The translations under genes were made by a program, and so were the position numbers. This document shows positions 1 through 9,479 of a DNA stretch of 64,000 nt, one piece after another (positions within the stretch are counted from its first letter, which is position 1; each line of letters opens with the position of its first letter). Origin of the DNA: Halorussus amylolyticus (lineage in GTDB: Archaea > Halobacteriota > Halobacteria > Halobacteriales > Haladaptataceae); contig NZ_RXOB02000046.1 of assembly GCF_004143485.2 (NCBI RefSeq), forward strand, positions 19,343-83,342. The letters are read 5' to 3'. The notes beneath the pieces were generated by a model, which saw only the letters and a program-made list of their open reading frames with translations, was not told the origin of the DNA and searched no databases.

Positions 1-1
1 C

Positions 2-1984
2 GAGTACTTCGAACTCGTCATCGACACCGACGAGAACGAGCCCGAGATTCGCAAAGAAGGGACCACCTCGTGGGACCGAACCCACGGCACGCGCATCGAA
101 CTGGAGATGGAGGCCAACATGCGCGCCCGGTCCCAGCTGATTCGGTACATGAAACACACCGCCGTCGTCAACCCCCACGCTCGACTCACGTTCAAGGAGC
201 CGAGCATGGACGAGGCCCACCAGTTCGAGCGAGTCGAGGACGCCGACCTCCCCGCCAAGACCGAGGAGATTCGGCCCCATCCCCACGGCGTCGAACTCGG
301 CACGCTGTTGAAGATGCTCGCGGGGACCGACTCCCACAGCGTCTCGGGGTTCGTCCAGTCGGAGTTCACCCGCGTCGGGAAGAAGACCGCCGACTCGATT
401 CTCGATAACTTCCGCGACCGCCACTTCGGCCGCGAGATGGCGTGGCGCGCGCCCCAACCCCACGACGACGCCGACGTGGCGCGCGCGGTCCAGCAGGCGG
501 TCGCCAACAAGGGCGCGGACGCGACCAACGCCTTCGCCGACGAGGTGACCCGAAAGGTCGAGGCCCGCGATAGAGTCGCCCACCACGAACTGGTCGAAAT
601 CGTGGCCGAAGTCGCCGACGAAGTCGGCGACGACCACGGCGTCACGTTCGGGAGTACGGTTCAGGAGAACGCGGTCGAGGCCGGGTGGGGCGAACTCACC
701 GCCGACCGGACGGCCGACCTCTACCAGTTGGTGGACAAGGCGACCAGCACCCGGAAGGACGACGAGACGGTCCACGGACTCGCCGAACGCCTCGCCAAGC
801 GGTTCGAGAAGGGCCGCGAGCGCGACCGCGCGACCCGAAAAGAGCTTCGAGAGTACATCGACCGCGCCGCCGACCAGACCGAGGAGTACGACGACGCGAC
901 CATCGGAGACACCGCCCGCGAGAACGTCGTGACCGAACTCCGGTCGGTGATGGTCACGGTACCCGACGACGTGCCGAAAGTCCGTGACCTCGCCGACGAC
1001 CGCGACGCCACGAGCGAACTGCTGGAGGCGATGCGCGAGACCGACATCATCTCGCCGCCGACCAACTGCCTGTCGCCCATCACCGCCGACCTCGTGGAGG
1101 CCGGACTCCGGAAGGAGTACGACGCCGACTTCTACGCCGCTTCGAGTCGTGACGCCGACGTTCACGGCGGCGACCCGTTCGTCGTGGAGGCCGGAATCGC
1201 CTACGGCGGCGACCTCGAAGCCGAGGGGTCGGCCGAACTCCTCCGGTTCGCGAACCGGGTCCCGCTCGTCTACCAGCGCGGGGCCTGCGCAACGACCGAC
1301 GTGGTGAAGTCCATCGGGTGGCGCAACTACAATCTCGACCAACCCGGCGGGTCGGGCATCCCGAACGGCCCGGCGGTCATCATGGTCCACGTCGCGTCCA
1401 CGAACGTCCCGTTCACGTCCGAGAGCAAGGACGCGGTGGCGAACGTCCCCGAAATCGAGGACGAAATCGAGTTGGCGATTCGCGAGGCGGCCCGAGAGCT
1501 CAAATCGTACCTCAACAAGCGTAAGTCGCTTCAGAAGCGCAAGAAAAAACAGAACGTCATCGCGTCGATTCTGCCCCAGATGGCCGAGAAGCTCGCCGAC
1601 GTGACCGGGAAGGACGAACCCCAGTACGGCGACGCGCTGGCGCGGATTATGAACAACGTCCTCGTGGAGCGCGAAGTTGAGAGCGTTGCTCCGGAGGAGC
1701 AACGAGAAGGCGGCGAAGCCGCCGGGAGGAAGGTACGACTCGTGGTGGAGAACCACACTAACACGAACGAGTCGCCCGACATCACCGACATCGTGAGCGC
1801 CGAACCGACGAATCTCTCGAACGGCGCGACCGCGGTGGACATGGACGGCGAGTGGTTCATCAAGTGGTCGCCCACCGTCGAGAGCGGCGACGAAGCCGTC
1901 TTGGAGTACGACATCGCCGAGGACGCATCGTTCGACGTTAGCGTCGAAGGAATCGAAGACCCCAAACTCACCGTCAATCAATGA
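2..1984 (+). CDS. top6B: DNA topoisomerase VI subunit B (5' end outside window)
   Basis: ATPase/transducer subunit of the type IIB topoisomerase, which partners subunit A to pass one duplex through another. The frame is open from base 2, so the N-terminal GHKL nucleotide-binding part is cut by the window edge; 660 residues remain, against my recollection of about 800 for haloarchaeal homologues. Visible parts are the end of the GHKL domain ([14 protein letters not shown]), the transducer with its Lys/Arg-rich segment ([15 protein letters not shown]), and a C-terminal Ig-like domain. A short palindromic insert (1683-1724) encodes [14 protein letters not shown] at the linker before the C-terminal domain. 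The stop overlaps the top6A start (ATGA), indicating translational coupling. Confidence 0.97.
   Translation, partial: EYFELVIDTDENEPEIRKEGTTSWDRTHGTRIELEMEANMRARSQLIRYMKHTAVVNPHARLTFKEPSMDEAHQFERVEDADLPAKTEEIRPHPHGVELGTLLKMLAGTDSHSVSGFVQSEFTRVGKKTADSILDNFRDRHFGREMAWRAPQPHDDADVARAVQQAVANKGADATNAFADEVTRKVEARDRVAHHELVEIVAEVADEVGDDHGVTFGSTVQENAVEAGWGELTADRTADLYQLVDKATSTRKDDETVHGLAERLAKRFEKGRERDRATRKELREYIDRAADQTEEYDDATIGDTARENVVTELRSVMVTVPDDVPKVRDLADDRDATSELLEAMRETDIISPPTNCLSPITADLVEAGLRKEYDADFYAASSRDADVHGGDPFVVEAGIAYGGDLEAEGSAELLRFANRVPLVYQRGACATTDVVKSIGWRNYNLDQPGGSGIPNGPAVIMVHVASTNVPFTSESKDAVANVPEIEDEIELAIREAARELKSYLNKRKSLQKRKKKQNVIASILPQMAEKLADVTGKDEPQYGDALARIMNNVLVEREVESVAPEEQREGGEAAGRKVRLVVENHTNTNESPDITDIVSAEPTNLSNGATAVDMDGEWFIKWSPTVESGDEAVLEYDIAEDASFDVSVEGIEDPKLTVNQ
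1683..1724 (+). repeat. In-frame double-hairpin palindromic insert in top6B
   Basis: Two hairpins sit in the coding sequence. The first (1683-1704) has 9-bp arms CGTTGCTCC and GGAGCAACG around GGA. The second (1710-1724) has arms GGCGGC and GCCGCC around GAA. It reads in frame as [14 protein letters not shown] at a domain boundary. A nearly identical first hairpin occurs in gltB at 48621-48642 in the same reading frame, and a related pair occurs at 42430-42475 in the ketoacyl-synthase gene. Confidence 0.75.
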
Positions 1985-3072
1985 GCGCAGACAACGAAGC
2001 CCAAGCCCAGGAGAAGCTTATCGACCTCGCCGCGGAGTTCTACGACCAGTTCGACCGAGGGGAAATCCCGTCGATGTCGGTCCCCACCCGGACCAAGAGC
2101 AACATCGTCTTCGACGAGGATTCGGAGGTGTGGGTGTACGGAGACCGCGAGAGCACCCGGAGCGCCAACAGCGTCCGCGGCGCTCGTAAACTCCTTAAAG
2201 CGATATACACTATCGACTTCCTCGCAGAACAGCTGAATCAGGACCGCTCGTCGACCCTGCGTGAACTCTACTATCTGAGCGAGAGTTGGGACGCCCAAGA
2301 GGCCCAGTTCTCAAATCAGGACGAGTCGAATCAGCTGGTCGAGGACTTGGAAATCGTCTCGGAGGTCACCCGCGAGGACTTCCACATGCGGCCCGAGGAG
2401 TCCGGAGCGACCATCATGGGACCGCTCTACCTCCGCGAGCAGACCCGCCGGGGCGAGCGCGACATCCACTGTCAGGAGGACGTGGGCGAGGGCGGCTACC
2501 AGATTCCGAACAACCCCGACACCATCGAGTTCCTCGACAACGACGCCGACTTCGTCTTGGCGGTCGAGACCGGCGGCATGCGCGACCGACTGGTCGAGAA
2601 CGGCTTCGACGACGACTACAACGCCATCATCGTCCACCTCAAGGGTCAGCCCGCGCGGGCGACCCGGCGCATCACCAAGCGTCTCCACGACGAACTCGAC
2701 CTCCCGGTCACGGTGTTCGCGGACGGCGACCCGTGGAGTTACCGTATCTTCAGTTCGGTCGCGTACGGGTCCATCAAGTCGGCTCACCTCAGCGACTACC
2801 TCGCTACGCCCGAGGCCCAGTTCGTCGGGATTCAGCCCTCCGACATCGTGGAGTACGACCTGCCGACCGACCCCCTGAGCGACTCGGACGTGAACGCGCT
2901 CGAAAGCGAACTCGACGACCCGCGGTTCCAGACCGACTACTGGGAGGAACAGATAGAGATTCAGTTGGACATCGGCAAAAAGTCCGAACAGCAGTCGCTC
3001 GCGTCACACGGACTCGACTTCGTCACCGACACCTACCTTCCGGAACGACTGACCGCGATGGGCGTGCTTTAG
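1981..3072 (+). CDS. top6A: DNA topoisomerase VI subunit A (Spo11-like)
   Basis: DNA-cleaving subunit of topoisomerase VI, 363 residues, the usual length. An N-terminal winged helix carries the catalytic tyrosine in RELYYLS (Tyr97/Tyr98), which forms the 5'-phosphotyrosyl link. The Toprim domain has the acidic residue in AVETGG (Glu196) and the DGDP motif (Asp248, Asp250) that bind Mg2+. It overlaps top6B by 4 nt, so the two subunits are probably made together. The 3' end overlaps the convergent zinc-ribbon gene by 4 nt. Confidence 0.98.
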   Translation: MSADNEAQAQEKLIDLAAEFYDQFDRGEIPSMSVPTRTKSNIVFDEDSEVWVYGDRESTRSANSVRGARKLLKAIYTIDFLAEQLNQDRSSTLRELYYLSESWDAQEAQFSNQDESNQLVEDLEIVSEVTREDFHMRPEESGATIMGPLYLREQTRRGERDIHCQEDVGEGGYQIPNNPDTIEFLDNDADFVLAVETGGMRDRLVENGFDDDYNAIIVHLKGQPARATRRITKRLHDELDLPVTVFADGDPWSYRIFSSVAYGSIKSAHLSDYLATPEAQFVGIQPSDIVEYDLPTDPLSDSDVNALESELDDPRFQTDYWEEQIEIQLDIGKKSEQQSLASHGLDFVTDTYLPERLTAMGVL

Positions 3073-3923
3073 AACTCCCACTCGGTCTCGTCTGCGTTCT
3101 CGGTCTCCGAGTCGCTCACCGTACCTTCGGTGAACGGGTCGCCCTGCGCGCACGCCCGGCAGTAGCAGTTCTCTCCCTTCTCCTCGGTCACGAGCGGGAC
3201 GCCAGCGACGAAGTACTTCTCGTTGAACGTCCGCTTCACTCCGTGTTCGACCGGGCGCGAGCACGCGGTACACGGCACGTCGGGCGCGTTGACTACTTTC
3301 TCGTCGGTCGAGCGGGCGCGTCCGAATTTCGTGACCGCCTCGCGGTCCTGGAGGCGTTCGCGCATCGGCGGGAACGCGAACAGCGCGGTAGCGATGAACG
3401 TCACGCCGACGAAGAACGCCGGGATGCTCGACACGCCGCTGAGAATCGCGAGTCCGGCGAGCGCACAGAAGAAGCTGAGTGCGACGCTTCCGGCGGTTCC
3501 GAGCGTCGAACCGTCACCGTCGAAGTCCGCGGACTTCGACGACCCCTTGCCCGGAATGTAGCGTTCGGTGCCGTCCGACCGGAGTTCGATTCGGTCGGCC
3601 GCGGGCGAGTAGTTGTACCACGCGTAGGGGATGTTGCCGAGTCCGCCCGTGAATATGATGAGGAGCGCGTGGATGCCCCACGACCCGAACCCGCGGTCCA
3701 CCATCACGACCCGGTCGCCGTAGTCGTGTTCGACCTCCCAGCCCTCGACGGTGAGGTCTTCGATTCGACGACGGAAGCCGCCCGGCTTGCTCGTCCGGTC
3801 GCTCACCCGACCGGCACCCGACCCGCCGCCGACCGCTGACCCGCAACTCGAACAGAACGCGTCGGTCGAACTCACGCTCGCGCCGCACTGCGAGCAGAAG
3901 TTCGACCCGTTGGGAGGACTCAT
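3069..3923 (-). CDS. Zinc-ribbon membrane protein
   Basis: 284 residues, function unknown. The N-terminus has a double CxxC zinc ribbon (Cys10, Cys13, Cys24, Cys27) followed by a Gly/Ser-rich linker. Two hydrophobic stretches are likely membrane segments (near residues 82-105 and 141-187). A second Cys-rich module follows (CTACSRP and NCYCRAC), then an acidic tail. N-terminal zinc ribbons of this style occur in many archaeal membrane proteins of unknown role. Convergent with top6A; it stands alone with its own upstream region. Confidence 0.8.
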   Translation of the reverse strand: MSPPNGSNFCSQCGASVSSTDAFCSSCGSAVGGGSGAGRVSDRTSKPGGFRRRIEDLTVEGWEVEHDYGDRVVMVDRGFGSWGIHALLIIFTGGLGNIPYAWYNYSPAADRIELRSDGTERYIPGKGSSKSADFDGDGSTLGTAGSVALSFFCALAGLAILSGVSSIPAFFVGVTFIATALFAFPPMRERLQDREAVTKFGRARSTDEKVVNAPDVPCTACSRPVEHGVKRTFNEKYFVAGVPLVTEEKGENCYCRACAQGDPFTEGTVSDSETENADETEWEF

Positions 3924-4015
3924 ACCTCTGGATATTCAGGCCGGAATAAGTAAATTATACGGTGTGTGTCGGACAGCCGTCAGCCGTATCACCGGCGGCG
4001 TCGTAGTCCGGGGCC

Positions 4016-4225
4016 ATGCCGCTCAGCGCACGCAACAGACTCGCGGGGACCGTTCGGTCGGTCGAAACGGACGGGGTGATGGCCGAAGTCGAAGTCGAGA
4101 CCGACGGCGGCCAGTCCGTGACGGCGGTCATCACGAGCAACTCGGTCGAACGACTCGGTATCGAGGAGGGGAGCGAAGTGAATGCGGTCGTCAAGGCGAC
4201 CGAGGTGATGGTCGAGACCGAGTGA
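4016..4225 (+). CDS. TOBE/Mop-domain molybdopterin-binding-like protein
   Basis: 69 residues forming a single TOBE (Mop) beta-barrel: it begins SARNRLAGTVRSVETD and has the ITSNSVERLGIEEGSEVNA pattern typical of molbindins and the C-terminal domain of ModE/ModC. Stand-alone Mop proteins bind molybdate or tungstate as oligomers. No mod transporter gene is visible nearby, so the ligand is inferred from the family only. It converges with the next minus-strand gene, 2 nt apart. Confidence 0.85.
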   Translation: MPLSARNRLAGTVRSVETDGVMAEVEVETDGGQSVTAVITSNSVERLGIEEGSEVNAVVKATEVMVETE

Positions 4226-4227
4226 GG

Positions 4228-4686
4228 TCACCGCTCGAACCACGATTCCAGCGCGGCTTCGACCGCTTCGTCCTGCGACCGGACGTGTTCGCGCTCGGGG
4301 TCGCTCCGGTAGTCGAGCGAGCGAAACCGGGCGAGAGCGACCCGTCTAGCGTCGAGTTCGGCGGCCGCGGCGACCTTCCGGTCGTCGAGGGGGAACGGAC
4401 CGTCGCTGTCGGCCCTCGCGTCCTCGTCCACGAGCGTCCGTGCGCCTTCGAGCGCGCTCACGCCCGCGTCGGCCCAGCAGTCGTGACAGCACCGGAATTC
4501 GAGGGTGCCGCCGTAGTCGCCGAGTTCGGTGGGGCGGGGACCGCCGTCCATCGCGGCGCTCCAGACCAGACCGAGCGAGTCCACCACGACGCTCCGGTCG
4601 TCGTCGCTCCCGCAGGCCGCACAGACGACCGACTCGTCGGCGAAGGGCCAGTCGCCCGGCGGAGTGGAGGACAGGTCGGAGTCCAT
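4228..4686 (-). CDS. Conserved zinc-finger-like hypothetical protein
   Basis: 152 residues, not recognised. It contains a CxxC pair (VVCAACGSDD, Cys22 and Cys25) and a second cysteine cluster (RCCHDCW) that together could bind one zinc ion. The C-terminal half is charged and helical. The ATG at 4686 is a reasonable start. No membrane segments. Function cannot be inferred from its neighbours. Confidence 0.7.
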   Translation of the reverse strand: MDSDLSSTPPGDWPFADESVVCAACGSDDDRSVVVDSLGLVWSAAMDGGPRPTELGDYGGTLEFRCCHDCWADAGVSALEGARTLVDEDARADSDGPFPLDDRKVAAAAELDARRVALARFRSLDYRSDPEREHVRSQDEAVEAALESWFER

Positions 4687-4816
4687 GCGTTCGGTTTGGC
4701 GACGACGTGATAAAAAATCTACTTCTTCGAAGACCGAGCAACCTCGCTGGAAAAATTACCAGTCCGACGACGCCCCAGACGAGCAGGCCGAGTCCGTCGG
4801 TCGAAACACCCGCGAA

Positions 4817-5569
4817 CTACTCGCGCTCGTCCAACACGACCGGCACCCCGCGACCCGCCACGTCGGCGGCGAACGCGCCCGAATCCGTCTCTAGCGCCTC
4901 GAAGGTGTTGTAGTGAATCGGGAGCACGAGGTCGGGGTCCATCCGCTCGGCCAACTCGGCGGCCTCCCGCCGGTCCATCGTGAACGACCCGCCGATGGGC
5001 GGGCAGAACACCGACACGTCGAGTTCGGCGTGACCCTCCAGCGCGTCCGAATCGCCCGGCCAGAAGACGGTGGTGTCCGCAAGCGTCACGAGAAAGCCCA
5101 CGCCGAACCCCTCGGGGTGGAACGGGTCGCCGCTCGAATCGGTGTGCGGGCCGTCGGGTTCGTTGTACGCGGGCACGGTGCGGACGATTACGTCGCCGAA
5201 CAGTCGGTCGTCCTCGTCGCCGACCTTGACGACCTCGTAGGGCAGGTCCCGGAGGTCGGCCACGTCACGGTCGATACCCGGCGGGTAGACCGCCTCGTAG
5301 ACGACCACGGTGGCGTCGTCGCTCGCCACGCGCTCGATGCCGTCCGAGTCGTAGTGGTGGTCGTGGGTCACGAGAACGAGGTCGCCGTCCTCGGGTCGGT
5401 AGTCGCGTGCTGGCGGGTGAGGCGCGCTCGGCGAGTCGGGCCGCCACTCGCCGGTGAGGGTGCCGTACCGGCCGGGGTCCACGTAGACGACGGTGCCGTC
5501 GGGCGCTTCGAGTCGGAGACCCGCGTAGCCGAGCCACTCGATTCGGAGGTCGTCGTGTCGAATCGTCAT
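4817..5569 (-). CDS. MBL-fold metal-dependent hydrolase (UlaG-like)
   Basis: 250 residues. The first beta-sheet region reads IEWLGYAGLRLE, as in UlaG/RomA-type metallo-beta-lactamase-fold proteins. Metal ligands are in VTHDHHYDSDG (His69, His71, Asp74 region), with later ligands in FWPGDSD and LPIHYNTF. Substrate unknown. A TATA-like GTTTAGA on the minus strand about 27 nt before the ATG (near 5597) suggests a leaderless transcript. Confidence 0.88.
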   Translation of the reverse strand: MTIRHDDLRIEWLGYAGLRLEAPDGTVVYVDPGRYGTLTGEWRPDSPSAPHPPARDYRPEDGDLVLVTHDHHYDSDGIERVASDDATVVVYEAVYPPGIDRDVADLRDLPYEVVKVGDEDDRLFGDVIVRTVPAYNEPDGPHTDSSGDPFHPEGFGVGFLVTLADTTVFWPGDSDALEGHAELDVSVFCPPIGGSFTMDRREAAELAERMDPDLVLPIHYNTFEALETDSGAFAADVAGRGVPVVLDERE

Positions 5570-5779
5570 GGGTAGGGTTTGGACCGGGATGGGTCTAAAC
5601 GGTTCGGCTTTGGGGAACGTAGAGACTAACCTACTCGGAGTTCGAACGCAGAAGGATAATTCGCTCTTCGAAATTGTTCCTATCCAATCACTTTAAACTG
5701 CAGATGGTCACGGGATTGTAAAGCGCCAGAAAGTCCCCCGCGGTGGAGTGACGGGCCTCCACGTCGCCCGTGAACGCGG

Positions 5780-7447
5780 CTACTGCTCTTCCGCCAACCG
5801 TTCCACGCGCTCCAGCGAATCCGCTGTCTCGGGCGTCTTGTCGTCGCGAACCTCCAAGAATCTCGGGAATCGCAGTGCGTACCCCGACGAGTAGGTCGGC
5901 GACTCCTGAATCTCCTCGTATCCCACCTCGAAGACGATTTCGGGCTGAATATCGACTTCCTGACCGTCCTGAGACCGGATGTGGGGTTCGAGCAGTTCCG
6001 TGAGGTCGGCCAGTTCCTCGTCGGTGATGCCGGTGGCGACCTTGCCGAGCGTTTCGAACTCGTCGCCCGCGTCGTCGGCGCGCGCGGAGAGCAGGAAGGT
6101 GCCGAGGAACTTCGCGCGTCTGCCCTCGCCCCACTCCGCGCCCGTGACCACGAGGTCGAGGGTCTCTACGTCGGGCTTGCGCTTGAGCCAGTTCTTCCCC
6201 CGGCGGCCCGGCGAGTAGGCCGAGTCCGGGCGCTTGAGCATGATGCCCTCGTGGCCCGCGTCGAGCGCGCTGGCTTCGATGTCGGCGATTTCGTCCGGGT
6301 CGTCGGAGGTCCAGAGCGCCGACACTCCCTTGGTGAGGACGCCCTGTAGTCGGTCGTGGCGCTCGGTAAGCGGTGCGCGAAGCAGGTCGTCTCCATTCGC
6401 GTGCAGACAGTCGAAGGCGTACAGGTCGAGTTCGACTTCCTCGCGCGCTCGGGCCACGTCGTGTTTCCGACGGAACCGCCGGAGGACCTCCTGAAACGGC
6501 AGGGGGTCGCCGTCGTCGTCGGTGGCGACCACCTCGCCGTCGAGGATGGCCGGGGCGTCGAGGTGCTCCTCGACGTGCTCGACGATTTCGGGGAGCGCGC
6601 TGGTCACCTCCTCCATGTTGCGCGAGAAGAGCGAGACCTCGTCGCCGTCGTAGTGAATCTGGACGCGAGCGCCGTCGTACTTCCACTCTATGGCGGTTTC
6701 CTCCCAGTCGTCGAGCGCGTCGGCCACGGTCCCGGCTTGGGCGAGCATGGCTTGGACGGGGCGACCCACTTCGAGTTCCAGCGCGTCGAGTCCCGTCTCG
6801 CCCTCCTCGCGGGCGACTCTCGCGACCTCGCCGTAGTCGTTCGAGACCTGCAGCGCGCGCTCGACCGACTCGACCGGCACGTCGAACGCCGCCCCGGTGG
6901 CGTCTCGAACCGTGCCCTCGCCGACGCCGATTCGCATCTCCGAGAGGACGATGCGCGCGAGATACCGGGCTTCCTCCGGACTCGCGCGGTTGAACAGGCC
7001 GAACAGGATGTCGATTTTCTTGTCGCGACTTCCGGACCCCGCGGCGTCGGCGAGCGCGTCGAGTTCGGCGGCGACTTCCGCGACCGCGAGGTCCGTGCTC
7101 CCCGACCCGTCGCCGGACCCGAACGCCGCGAGACCCTGCTGGCCGCCGAACTCGTAGCTCGCGGCGACTTCGCCGATGTCGCCCACGTCGGCGAGTCGCT
7201 CCTCCACGTCGGCCGCCGAGACGTTCGTCCCGGCGGCGCGCGCGACGGCCTCGTAACAGTAGTTCGGTCCGATGTCGAGCGTCTCGGAGGACCACGCCGG
7301 AAACACCCGCCCCTGGACGAATCGCGCCACCACGGGGAGGTCCGACCCGGCGCGCTCGAACAGTCGGGTCACGCGCTCGGTGATTTCGGTGTCGGCGCTC
7401 AGTGCCTCGATTTCGGCGGCCGTCTCTGCGAACTCCCCGAACTCCAT
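5780..7447 (-). CDS. lig: ATP-dependent DNA ligase
   Basis: Seals nicks during replication and repair using ATP. 555 residues from the ATG at 7447; the frame is open further upstream, but the TATA box at 7472-7478 supports this start. The N-terminal all-helical DNA-binding domain is followed by the adenylation domain with motif I WKYDGARVQ (catalytic Lys256), motif V in GIMLKRPDSAY, and the OB-fold with GKNWLKRKP. The length suits archaeal replicative ligases. It lies alone, opposite in direction to the following membrane-protein genes. Confidence 0.96.
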   Translation of the reverse strand: MEFGEFAETAAEIEALSADTEITERVTRLFERAGSDLPVVARFVQGRVFPAWSSETLDIGPNYCYEAVARAAGTNVSAADVEERLADVGDIGEVAASYEFGGQQGLAAFGSGDGSGSTDLAVAEVAAELDALADAAGSGSRDKKIDILFGLFNRASPEEARYLARIVLSEMRIGVGEGTVRDATGAAFDVPVESVERALQVSNDYGEVARVAREEGETGLDALELEVGRPVQAMLAQAGTVADALDDWEETAIEWKYDGARVQIHYDGDEVSLFSRNMEEVTSALPEIVEHVEEHLDAPAILDGEVVATDDDGDPLPFQEVLRRFRRKHDVARAREEVELDLYAFDCLHANGDDLLRAPLTERHDRLQGVLTKGVSALWTSDDPDEIADIEASALDAGHEGIMLKRPDSAYSPGRRGKNWLKRKPDVETLDLVVTGAEWGEGRRAKFLGTFLLSARADDAGDEFETLGKVATGITDEELADLTELLEPHIRSQDGQEVDIQPEIVFEVGYEEIQESPTYSSGYALRFPRFLEVRDDKTPETADSLERVERLAEEQ

Positions 7448-7471
7448 CGACCGGAGGTAGTGGACACCCGG

Positions 7472-7478
7472 TTTTAAA
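7472..7478 (-). promoter_or_regulatory. TATA box of the ligase gene
   Basis: TTTTAAA on the minus strand, centred about 28 nt before the ligase ATG (7447). This spacing predicts a leaderless mRNA and rules out the longer upstream ORF extension. Confidence 0.6.
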
Positions 7479-7577
7479 AGACCCGACTTTTCGCAGTCTC
7501 GAATCGGGGTCGCGTCCGCTTCGTCAGACGCCCTACAGGACAAGATACTTGCATTTGGCCTGCGGCGATTCGGTCGC

Positions 7578-7694
7578 ATGCCCTCCACCGACGACCGCTC
7601 GTTCGTCACGACCGAATGCGTCACTGAGGCAGTCGAACGGGCGTATTCGCCGGACCTCGAAACAGATTCGCGGAACCGCGGAGTGTGGAATTGA
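7578..7694 (+). CDS. Possible 38-residue leader/small protein
   Basis: A short ORF (MPSTDDRSFVTTECVTEA to GVWN). Its TGA overlaps the ATG of the next gene as TGATG, the arrangement used for translational coupling. No similarity recognised and no membrane segment; somewhat acidic. It may be a real small protein or only a coupling leader for the CopD-like gene. Confidence 0.4.
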   Translation: MPSTDDRSFVTTECVTEAVERAYSPDLETDSRNRGVWN

Positions 7695-8122
7695 TGCTCG
7701 CGATTCGAACGATACACCTGCTCGCGATGGCTGTCGTGCTCGGCGGCGCTGTGGCGACGTGGCAGTTCTGCCGTCGCTCCGAGGTCTCGGCGGCGACCGC
7801 GCTGGCGGTCGCCGCCGGGTACGAGCGCGCCTTCTGGGCCGCGGTAGGTCTGCTGGTCGTCACGGGCGTCGGCAATCTCGGGAGCATCGCACCGCACGTT
7901 CCGATTGCGGAAACGGAGTGGGGAACCGTTTTCGTCCTCAAACTGCTCGCGCTCGTCGGCTTCCTCGCAGTGTCGCAGGTCCGGACGCTCGCGGTCCACC
8001 GACTCCGGCTCGCCGACTCGGGTTCCGAGGGGGGCCGCCGGATGCTGCGCGTCAGTTACGGCGCGACCGCAGTGTGGCTCGCGGCCATCGTCGTTACGGC
8101 GGGGGTACTCGCGCATGGATGA
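7694..8122 (+). CDS. CopD-like four-helix membrane protein
   Basis: 142 residues from the ATG at 7694 (an in-frame GTG exists at 7685). Four hydrophobic helices; the first, AIRTIHLLAMAVVLGGAV, resembles the CopD (copper resistance D) domain with its His-containing helix. It overlaps the next membrane-protein gene by 8 nt, so the two probably form one transcription unit. Transport of copper is a family-level guess only. Confidence 0.65.
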   Translation: MLAIRTIHLLAMAVVLGGAVATWQFCRRSEVSAATALAVAAGYERAFWAAVGLLVVTGVGNLGSIAPHVPIAETEWGTVFVLKLLALVGFLAVSQVRTLAVHRLRLADSGSEGGRRMLRVSYGATAVWLAAIVVTAGVLAHG

Positions 8123-8600
8123 CGACCCCCTCGTGGTGTGGTCGCTCGCGACGTTTCACGCCGCGCTGTTGGTCGTCCTGCTCGTCGTCGGTCTCTACCC
8201 CTCCGGACTGCTCGGTTGGGTTCTCTCGGGACTCGACACGTCCGTTGGAATCGCGCTCTACCTCTGTCTCTGGGCGAGCACGTGGTGGACAAATCGGCAG
8301 TGTCTGTCCGAACTCGGAGAAGACGCCAGTCTCCTCGCCGTGGTCGGCCTCGGTGGCAAGTGGGGCGGCGTGAACGGCGTCGTCTTCTTCTGGGTTCTCT
8401 TCGCCGTCGCGGTCGCTCCGGCGTTCGGCTTGCGAGCCGCGGTGATACCGTCCCTGCTCGTGTTTCTCGGCATCGGGACGGTGCTGGCGCTCGGCATCGG
8501 CGGCTTCGTCGGGTGTGTGTTCGCCGCGCTCGATACTGCCGCGTTCCGAATTGCGGACCGACTCGCGCCCGCGGCGGCGAGCGAATCCGACTCGGGGTGA
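8115..8600 (+). CDS. Hypothetical integral membrane protein
   Basis: 161 residues with about four to five hydrophobic helices (for example LATFHAALLVVLLVVGL and AVIPSLLVFLGIGTVLALG) and an acidic tail. Not recognised. The start ATG lies inside the end of the CopD-like gene, implying co-translation. Likely works in the membrane with that neighbour. Confidence 0.7.
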   Translation: MDDDPLVVWSLATFHAALLVVLLVVGLYPSGLLGWVLSGLDTSVGIALYLCLWASTWWTNRQCLSELGEDASLLAVVGLGGKWGGVNGVVFFWVLFAVAVAPAFGLRAAVIPSLLVFLGIGTVLALGIGGFVGCVFAALDTAAFRIADRLAPAAASESDSG

Positions 8601-8657
8601 CGAAGCGGTCCGGTGGCGCGCCCGAGGGCTTTTTCCGCTGGCCGACGAAGACGAAGT

Positions 8658-9479
8658 ATGAGCGAGACCACGGACGCAGACGAGGGTCGGCGCGAGTACG
8701 ACCCCGAAGACGACCACGCGTTCCCCGACGAGCGACTGAACGAGGTGCTGGAGTTCGTGGAGAACGACCCCGAGATTCAGGCGTACCTCGACGCCCAGAA
8801 CGTCAACCCCGTGACGCGGAAGGGGTACAACGACCACGGGAGCAAGCACATCGAAATCGTCCGGAACCGGGCGCTCACGCTGTACGAACTGCTCAAGGCG
8901 GGCGGCGTGGAGTTCAACGGCGCGGCCGACCAGGGACTCGACGAGGCCGACGAGGGCGTCATCGTCGCGCTCGCGGCGACTATCCACGACATCGGCCACG
9001 TCGTCCACCGCGACGACCACGCCTACTGGTCGATTCCGCTCGCGGCCGACCTGTTGGACCGCATCCTCCCCGAACTCGGCTTCTACGACACCGCGGAGGT
9101 CGTCCGGGTGAAAGGCGAGGTCCTCCACGCGATTCTCTGTCACCACACCAAGGAAGACCCCCTCACGACCGAGGCGGGAATCGTCCGGGTCGCCGACGCC
9201 CTCGACATGGAGAAGGGTCGGTCGCGCATCCCCTACGAGAAGGGCGGCCGCGGCATCAACACCGTGTCGAGTCAGGCGATTCAGGGCGTAACGCTCATGC
9301 AGGGCGGGTCGGTTCCGGTCCTGGTGGAAATCGAGATGCTGAACGCCGCGGGCGTCTATCAGGTCGATAATCTCCTGAAGGCAAAGCTTCGGGACTCGGG
9401 ACTCGAAGACGACATCCGTATCGTCGCGGTCAACATCCGCGAGGACGAGAATCCCCTGGTCGAGCGCGTCGAACTTTAA
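8658..9479 (+). CDS. HD-domain phosphohydrolase
   Basis: 273 residues from the ATG at 8658. The HD metal site is visible: HGSKHIEIVRNRAL, AATIHDIGH (His-Asp doublet) and ILCHHTKED. Family members hydrolyse nucleotides or phosphodiesters; the substrate here is unknown. The thymine-rich CTTTTTCC about 25 nt upstream may be its TATA element, giving a near-leaderless message and supporting this start over the longer frame from 8613. The 3' end overlaps the convergent histidine-kinase gene by 4 nt. Confidence 0.87.
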   Translation: MSETTDADEGRREYDPEDDHAFPDERLNEVLEFVENDPEIQAYLDAQNVNPVTRKGYNDHGSKHIEIVRNRALTLYELLKAGGVEFNGAADQGLDEADEGVIVALAATIHDIGHVVHRDDHAYWSIPLAADLLDRILPELGFYDTAEVVRVKGEVLHAILCHHTKEDPLTTEAGIVRVADALDMEKGRSRIPYEKGGRGINTVSSQAIQGVTLMQGGSVPVLVEIEMLNAAGVYQVDNLLKAKLRDSGLEDDIRIVAVNIREDENPLVERVEL

